A DNA stretch of 5,965 nt from the NCBI GenBank assembly GCA_946481475.1, contig CAMLOB010000273.1:1-5965 (forward strand), in the 5' to 3' direction. The notes beneath the pieces are model-generated. The model saw nothing but the letters and a program-made list of their open reading frames with translations, made no database searches and was not told the DNA's origin. The DNA comes from an uncultured Chlorobiota bacterium (lineage in GTDB: Bacteria > Bacteroidota > Kapaibacteriia > OLB7). This document shows, piece after piece, positions 1-3,782 of the stretch (positions within the stretch are counted from its first letter, which is position 1; each line of letters opens with the position of its first letter). Made by a program: the position numbers and the translations under genes.

Positions 1-367
1 CATCGGAGACGGGAGGAAGTTCGGTGAAGATATGCTCGGTCTTTTGTGTCTCTCCGCTTCTTCCGGCGATCCTCACCTCCATCGCCTCGGCAAGTCTCCC
101 CTGAAACTCCCAGTTGTTATCCTGGGATTTGATGAACTTGGCATCCTTGATAACCTCAGCATCCAGCAGACGCTGGAACTCGTCGTAGCTGATCGGCACC
201 GCCTGGGACGAACGCTGGCCAACAAGCATCAGAATCAGCAGGAACCCGGCAATAATTACCAGCCAGGCCACCACCGTCCGCATCATGCGGCTGACACCAG
301 GCTCCTCATCTCCGGATCGCTTGCCGGGACGGCGATCGGGTCCTCCCGGATTGATTTCGTTACTCAT
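1..367 (-). CDS. ftsH: FtsH-type ATP-dependent zinc metalloprotease, N-terminal part (runs off left edge)
   Basis: FtsH is a membrane-anchored AAA+ protease that degrades misfolded and regulatory membrane and cytosolic proteins as a hexamer. Only the first 122 codons are here; the AAA+ and M41 zinc-protease domains lie beyond base 1. Visible parts: a charged, Gly/Pro/Arg-rich cytoplasmic tail (residues 1-27), a hydrophobic membrane segment at about 31-50 (TVVAWLVIIAGFLLILMLVG), then the start of the extracytoplasmic FtsH_ext domain with the characteristic 'ISYDEFQRLL' (59-68) and 'VIKDAKFI' (72-79). The start is the ATG at 367-365, giving a normal-length N-tail; no clear Shine-Dalgarno precedes it. 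It lies 125 bases downstream of hpt on the same strand, a neighbour pair common in bacteria. The family call rests on the N-terminal pattern and synteny, because no catalytic motif is in view. Confidence 0.85.
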   Translation of the reverse strand, partial: MSNEINPGGPDRRPGKRSGDEEPGVSRMMRTVVAWLVIIAGFLLILMLVGQRSSQAVPISYDEFQRLLDAEVIKDAKFIKSQDNNWEFQGRLAEAMEVRIAGRSGETQKTEHIFTELPPVSD

Positions 368-439
368 GAAACTTGATCGTAATGTATGGTTAGTATCTCT
401 TTGCTGCTTTACTCACCAATGTTCGCTACCCTGTTCATT

Positions 440-478
440 GAGAAGAGCCGGAGATCATGTTCCATCCGGCCGGTTCTC
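440..478. repeat. Imperfect hairpin in the hpt-ftsH gap
   Basis: Two 5-bp arms pair: GAGAA (440-444) with TTCTC (474-478), and GCCGG (447-451) with CCGGC (466-470). They are separated by a GA/CGG internal loop and enclose a 14-base loop. It lies between the hpt stop and the ftsH start. No run of T follows on either strand, so it is not a standard intrinsic terminator. It could attenuate read-through or stabilise an mRNA end, or be chance. Confidence 0.3.
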
Positions 479-492
479 CTCTTTCTCTCAAC

Positions 493-1071
493 CTATTCAC
501 CATCCTCATCCAGCACATAGATCCCCGCAAGGTTTCTCCCCTCCTCGCCATAGTCAAGTCCGTAACCGACGACAAACCGATTCGGAATCTCGAAGCCGAC
601 GTAGTCGGGCTGCTCGTTCGAGTCGGCGGCCTCGGGTTTATAGAGAAGGGCGGCAACCTTCACCGAGGCAGCCCCCTTTCTGTGAAAATACCGGCGAAGT
701 ACCGAAGCGGTCCTGCCGGTGTCGATAATATCCTCGACGACGATGACGTTCCGCCCGGCGATTTCAGTGCCCGGCTCCGCCGTAAAAGTAAGTGAGTCGG
801 AGGAGACCATCCGATCACCATAACTGGAAGCCCGGACAAAGTCGAGATGAACCGGGTGGTGGAGTCGGCAGACAAGATCGGCGAAGAAGGGAATCGCTCC
901 TTTCAACACACAGACCATCAGGGGAGGAAGTTCTCCGGCATCCCGTCTGAAATCTTCCTCAAGTTCGGAAGCAATCCTGTCAACCGCAGACCCGATTTGT
1001 TCGAAGGGAAGGAGAGGAACGAATCGTTTTCCCTTCAGCACTATCTCTTCCGGAGAATAGAACCGACTCAT
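493..1071 (-). CDS. hpt: Hypoxanthine (guanine) phosphoribosyltransferase
   Basis: Cytosolic purine-salvage enzyme that joins PRPP with hypoxanthine or guanine to give IMP or GMP. The protein is 192 residues, close to the usual 175-190. Visible motifs in order: the 'LKG' PPi-binding loop at 56-58, the flexible loop 'SSYGD' at 82-86, the PRPP-binding signature 'VIVVEDIIDTGRTAS' at 109-123 with acidic pair E113-D114 and the likely general base D117, the base-contacting lysine in 'LLYKP' (K145), and the C-terminal purine-binding stretch 'VGFEIPNRFVVGYGLDYGE' at 158-176 with the metal-site aspartate D173. The start ATG at 1071-1069 overlaps the tilS stop as ATGA, suggesting translational coupling; no separate Shine-Dalgarno is seen. 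The stop is TAG at 493-495. All key motifs are intact. The tilS-hpt arrangement is widespread in bacteria. Confidence 0.96.
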   Translation of the reverse strand: MSRFYSPEEIVLKGKRFVPLLPFEQIGSAVDRIASELEEDFRRDAGELPPLMVCVLKGAIPFFADLVCRLHHPVHLDFVRASSYGDRMVSSDSLTFTAEPGTEIAGRNVIVVEDIIDTGRTASVLRRYFHRKGAASVKVAALLYKPEAADSNEQPDYVGFEIPNRFVVGYGLDYGEEGRNLAGIYVLDEDGE

Positions 1072-2480
1072 AGGGGTTGCAGTTCCATCTTCAGAATCCG
1101 TTTCGTCTCCGCTCTGACCTTGAACCGTTCATCGATCCGCATACCGCAGACCCAGATAATGCTTTTTCCGTCGGTCACCACCATCACCTGGCGCTTCCGG
1201 TCGAGCGGCACTTTCTGGTCGATCAGGAAGTCGCTCAGTTTTTTCTCTCCTTTCATCCCGAGCGGATAGAACCGATCCCCCTCGCGCCACGAACGGATCG
1301 TCAGCTTTTCCGGCAACTTGTCGGCCTCGATATATTCTACCTTGCTATTGGCCCCGAACTTCGGTTTGCCGTTATCAAAGAATGTCGTCTTCAGCATCAC
1401 ATCGGCCACTTCCACGGTCTCGCCGATCCGGAACGTCTTGTCCACATCCCGGACAAGGGGAGGATTCTTCAGCAGCACGATCTCCTCACGATCCCGCAAC
1501 GCCTCGAACCGGCCTCCGAGGCTTGCCCGGGCACCGGTCTCCTTCCAGATCAGATCCAGCCCCCGCTCCACCGCCGCATGGGAAATCGGGGGGATATCGA
1601 ACGTCTCACACATCACCCGCTGGATCACCTCCCCCCGCACCGCCGGCTGCAAGTGACGCAGTTGCCGGACGTCGAGCGCGATCCGCTCTCCCGGAATCGG
1701 GTCTCCCGTCAGGGCCACTCGAACAGCCGTTTCGACCGCACCGGAAAGATAGCGATCGAAGTCCCGCATCAGTCCGGCGGTCGTGTTCAACGTCTCCACA
1801 ACGTTCGGATTGAACGTTCCCAGCAGAGGCATCAATTCACGGCGGACACGGTTACGTGTAAACTCTCCCGATTGATTCGTCTCGTCCTCACGCCACTTCA
1901 ATCCGGTCCGAACGGCAAACTCTTCAATATCCGAGCGCTTTTCTCCAAGCAACGGACGGGCGACGATCATGTTCCCGGCAAGTCGGCGTGTGGGAGGGAT
2001 ACCGGCCAGACCGGTTACGCCACTCCCCCGCAGGAGATTCATCAGAAGGGTTTCGGCATTGTCGTCGGCGCTGTGACCGGTCATCACCGTATCGTAGCGG
2101 TGGCGTCGGGCGATACGTTCGAGAAAGGCATAACGTTCGCGGCGGGCCGTCTCCTCCAGAGAACGCCCCTCCTCGTCGGCAATGCGACGCACGTCACCCG
2201 TGGCGACAAACCCTTTCACCCGATAACGGGCGGCAAGCTCGCGGACAAAATCGGCATCGGTTGCGGAGGAATCGCGTAATCCATGGTCGAAATGGGCAAC
2301 GCCGAAGGAGAAGCCGAGATGTGCGGACAGACGCGCGATCACCTCAAGCATCACCACCGAATCGACGCCTCCGCTGACGGCCAGCAGAACGGCCTCGCCT
2401 CCGTGCGCCATTTCATGCAAACGCATGAAGCGGCGCACCGATTCCACAAATGAATCGATCGTTTCAGACTTCCTACCCAT
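1068..2480 (-). CDS. tilS: tRNA(Ile)-lysidine synthetase
   Basis: TilS uses ATP and lysine to convert C34 of the CAU-anticodon tRNA-Ile2 into lysidine, so that it reads AUA; the enzyme is normally essential. With the ATG at 2480 the protein is 470 residues, in the family range. N-terminal PP-loop ATPase domain: 'SGGVDS' P-loop at 36-41, 'AHFDHGLR' at 62-69, 'SLEETARRERY' at 107-117, and 'GHSADDNAETLLMNLLRGSG' at 135-154. 'EDETNQ' and 'FTRNRVRREL' follow. The C-terminal TilS domain spans about 392-470 ('SWREGDRFYPLG', 'KKLSDFLID', 'VCGMRI'). The frame stays open to a GTG at 2597 that touches the stop of the upstream regulator gene, but that 39-residue extension is Cys/Leu/Phe-rich and unlike TilS, while the ATG places the P-loop about 35 residues in, as usual. 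The last codon overlaps the hpt start by 4 bases. Confidence 0.95.
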   Translation of the reverse strand: MGRKSETIDSFVESVRRFMRLHEMAHGGEAVLLAVSGGVDSVVMLEVIARLSAHLGFSFGVAHFDHGLRDSSATDADFVRELAARYRVKGFVATGDVRRIADEEGRSLEETARRERYAFLERIARRHRYDTVMTGHSADDNAETLLMNLLRGSGVTGLAGIPPTRRLAGNMIVARPLLGEKRSDIEEFAVRTGLKWREDETNQSGEFTRNRVRRELMPLLGTFNPNVVETLNTTAGLMRDFDRYLSGAVETAVRVALTGDPIPGERIALDVRQLRHLQPAVRGEVIQRVMCETFDIPPISHAAVERGLDLIWKETGARASLGGRFEALRDREEIVLLKNPPLVRDVDKTFRIGETVEVADVMLKTTFFDNGKPKFGANSKVEYIEADKLPEKLTIRSWREGDRFYPLGMKGEKKLSDFLIDQKVPLDRKRQVMVVTDGKSIIWVCGMRIDERFKVRAETKRILKMELQPL

Positions 2481-2483
2481 AAT

Positions 2484-2492
2484 TTGCAGGAA
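2484..2492. repeat. TTGCAGGAA copy A, just upstream of tilS
   Basis: First of three exact 9-mers TTGCAGGAA within about 390 bases. It lies 3 bases upstream of the tilS ATG (minus strand reads TTCCTGCAA then ATTATG). It sits inside a small inverted repeat: AATTT (2481-2485) and AAATT (2494-2498) flank the core. Possible regulator or leader element; function unknown. Confidence 0.35.
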
Positions 2493-2559
2493 GAAATTTA
2501 CGGAACGTGGAGAGAACAACGGGGGGAAGAGGTGCAACAAAGGAAGGCAAGCACAGATC

Positions 2560-2568
2560 TTGCAGGAA
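2560..2568. repeat. TTGCAGGAA copy B, in the tilS leader
   Basis: Second exact copy, in the 116-base gap between the HTH gene and tilS. It too is flanked by inverted arms, GATCTT (2556-2561) and AAGATC (2572-2577), with the shared GCAGGAA core in the 10-base loop. The arm sequence differs from copy A while the core is kept, as would fit a structured leader element, but arms this short also arise by chance. Confidence 0.35.
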
Positions 2569-2596
2569 ATAAAGATCCCTCTTGAGGTTCCCGACA

Positions 2597-2866
2597 CTAC
2601 TTGACAGTTCTGATCTGCTTTTCGAACTCAATCTTCTCTTCCAGTTCATGCAACAGATCCGAGGGGAAGAGGCCGAGAGCCCGACATAGTTCGAGGAGGG
2701 TACTCAAGGAAGGCTGACGCGCGCCCCGTTCGATGTAGGCAATTGTACTCCGCTCAAGATCGGTCAGCGCAGCCAGATCACGTTGGGAGAGTCCCTTCTG
2801 CAACCGTTTCTCCCTGAGAATTCCTCCCAGTACAACTGCCGGAGATGGTTCCTCTTGTGCTTCCAT
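2597..2866 (-). CDS. XRE-family helix-turn-helix transcriptional regulator
   Basis: Small cytosolic DNA-binding protein of 89 residues, essentially a single Cro/C1-type HTH domain at about residues 12-70. The recognisable pattern is 'LREKRLQKGLSQRDLAALT' (17-35), then the recognition-helix region 'ERSTIAYIERGARQPS' (38-53) and 'LLELCRALGLFPSDLL' (57-72); a short charged helix (73-85) ends the protein. No sensor or catalytic domain is attached. The start ATG at 2866-2864 lies inside an inverted repeat (GCTTCC 2859-2864 / GGAAGC 2871-2876) that also covers copy C of a repeated 9-mer, so autoregulation is conceivable. It heads the minus-strand cluster, 116 bases before the preferred tilS start, and is divergent from the secreted protease pair. 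Target and ligand cannot be told from sequence. Confidence 0.88.
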   Translation of the reverse strand: MEAQEEPSPAVVLGGILREKRLQKGLSQRDLAALTDLERSTIAYIERGARQPSLSTLLELCRALGLFPSDLLHELEEKIEFEKQIRTVK

Positions 2867-2876
2867 TGCAGGAAGC
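2859..2876. repeat. Inverted repeat over the HTH start codon, with TTGCAGGAA copy C
   Basis: Arms GCTTCC (2859-2864) and GGAAGC (2871-2876) are perfect 6-bp inverted repeats around a 6-base centre. The third TTGCAGGAA copy occupies 2866-2874. Because it covers the HTH start codon, it could be an operator for that regulator or a start-codon hairpin in its mRNA. Confidence 0.35.
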
Positions 2877-2919
2877 TATCCGTGAAGGAAAAAACATTTG
2901 GACGCATATAGTCCCCAAC

Positions 2920-2949
2920 GTTATATTCTCAGATAAGTGTCTTGCACAA
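2920..2949 (-). promoter_or_regulatory. Candidate promoter for the HTH-tilS-hpt cluster
   Basis: On the minus strand, TTGTGC (2949-2944) and TATAAC (2925-2920, five of six to TATAAT) are 18 bases apart, which would start transcription near 2913, about 47 bases before the HTH ATG. The -35 part coincides with the left arm of the 2943-2975 inverted repeat. The -35 match is weak and the sigma consensus for this lineage is uncertain. Confidence 0.3.
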
Positions 2950-2971
2950 GATGTTCTGATAGAATACCTTG
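2941..2971 (+). promoter_or_regulatory. Candidate promoter for the secreted pair
   Basis: Two readings overlap. One is an extended -10, TG-A-TAGAAT (2957-2965), five of six to TATAAT with the TG motif, lacking a good -35. The other is a Bacteroidota-style promoter, CTTG (2941-2944), 20 bases, then TACCTTG (2965-2971), close to TTTG/TAnnTTTG. Either would give a start roughly 30 bases before the ATG at 3008. A weaker TTGGAC/TATATT pair (2898-2903/2922-2927) also exists. Confidence 0.3.
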
Positions 2972-2975
2972 TGCA
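2943..2975. repeat. 8-bp-arm inverted repeat in the divergent intergenic region
   Basis: TGCACAAG (2943-2950) and CTTGTGCA (2968-2975) are perfect inverted repeats with a 17-base spacer. Arm centres are 25 bases apart, about two and a half helical turns. The pair brackets the candidate plus-strand -10 region, and the left arm overlaps the candidate minus-strand -35, so a dimeric repressor bound here could affect both directions. It could alternatively form a hairpin in the 5' leader if transcription starts upstream. Confidence 0.45.
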
Positions 2976-3007
2976 TTCGAACAACCTTCCACTATGGGGT
3001 GGCTACC

Positions 3008-3778
3008 ATGAAAAAATTTCTTCCTCTCCTGCTCTTCACAGCAGGTCTCCTTCTGACAACCGCACAACTCAACACACAGGGGCTTCCCCCCTGTGCGAAG
3101 ATCTTCGGCCCTCCCGATGCGCAACAGAACCCCGATTCGGTTGCCGTCGATACGTGTTGGGATTCGCCGACATACGATCAATTGTATGCGAGGCAATGGT
3201 TTGATGTCACTTTTGATACACAAGCCGTTGATCTGCCGTGGTATCCAAACGGTACGGTTATCGATACAACTTGGGAAGTAGTTGGAACAGACTTTTCAAG
3301 TATCCGAGAGGGACTTGAAGATTTAGAGGAAAGGTTTGGAACCTTTATTCTGCGGAAGCGTTGGCCTGCTGACACATTAGGTGAGATTAGTCAGATGTTT
3401 GATCTTCGCTTTGACAGCTATGTCAACATTGATTCTGCAAGCGACGCCATCAATGCAATACCAAACGCCTATGGAGGCTACATCCAGCGTCTCATCATAC
3501 TGATCGATGCCGTACCGGTTGATGTGATGGAGGAAGCGGAGTCCGAAACCTTCTTCCTGATCCCGAATCCGGCTGGAGGAAGCGTAGATGTAGCATTCGA
3601 GAGCAAAAAGTTTTCCACAACAAGTCCTCTAATAGTTCACGATGCCCTCGGCAGAACAGTACTGCAAACGCCTGTTCAACAACCGCCACAACACACACGA
3701 CTCGACCTCTCGGCGCTTTCAGCCGGAGCCTACTTCGTTCGCTACGGTTCCTCCCTCACCACACTGATTGTGAGGTGA
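3008..3778 (+). CDS. Secreted T9SS-sorted protein with a subtilase-propeptide-like domain
   Basis: 256 residues, probably exported through Sec and then the type IX system. The start is the ATG at 3008, which gives a clean signal peptide (MKKF, then hydrophobic 5-16, cleavage near TTA/Q at 19-20); an in-frame upstream ATG at 2969 would bury it. A Cys pair (C30, C50) could form a disulfide. Residues about 88-165 read like alternating strands and helices: strand 'TTWEVVG', amphipathic helix 'SSIREGLEDLEERFG' (97-111), strand 'TFILRKRW' (112-119), strand 'MFDLRFDSYVNID' (130-142), helix 'SASDAINAIP' (143-152). That order and the 'FDLRFD..VNIDSA..AI' stretch resemble the last half of I9-like subtilase propeptides (inferred by eye). 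Residues about 180-256 are a T9SS type A sorting domain: 'IPNPAGG', 'IVHDALGRTVL', 'LDLSALSAGAYFVRY', ending LIVR. No catalytic domain is present. The S8 protease gene starts 4 bases after its stop, so the two are probably co-transcribed. Sorting domain confident; propeptide role tentative. Confidence 0.85.
   Translation: MKKFLPLLLFTAGLLLTTAQLNTQGLPPCAKIFGPPDAQQNPDSVAVDTCWDSPTYDQLYARQWFDVTFDTQAVDLPWYPNGTVIDTTWEVVGTDFSSIREGLEDLEERFGTFILRKRWPADTLGEISQMFDLRFDSYVNIDSASDAINAIPNAYGGYIQRLIILIDAVPVDVMEEAESETFFLIPNPAGGSVDVAFESKKFSTTSPLIVHDALGRTVLQTPVQQPPQHTRLDLSALSAGAYFVRYGSSLTTLIVR
3772..3778 (+). promoter_or_regulatory. Strong Shine-Dalgarno of the S8 protease gene
   Basis: GAGGTGA matches seven consecutive bases of the ideal anti-16S complement GGAGGTGATC and ends 4 bases before the ATG at 3783. 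It overlaps the last sense codons and TGA of the upstream gene, so terminating ribosomes could reinitiate. The other genes in the window lack such a site, and this one supports the chosen protease start. Confidence 0.65.
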
Positions 3779-3782
3779 GACC

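Noticed and set aside
440..478. Intrinsic terminator after hpt
   Set aside because: A hairpin is possible but the stem is interrupted and no T-tract follows in either direction.
1077..2279. 400-codon open frame on the plus strand opposite tilS
   Set aside because: The minus strand encodes an intact TilS with all motifs; the opposing frame is His/Arg/Pro-rich with no recognisable domain and is explained by the codon bias of tilS.
2900..2914. GGAC-N7-GTCC as an operator
   Set aside because: The arms are only 4 bp and the centre is not symmetrical; this is expected by chance in a 141-base region.
2845..3204. Plus-strand open frame across the intergenic region and the start of the secreted gene
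   Set aside because: It has no signal peptide or domain, overlaps two well-supported genes in other frames, and crosses the promoter region.
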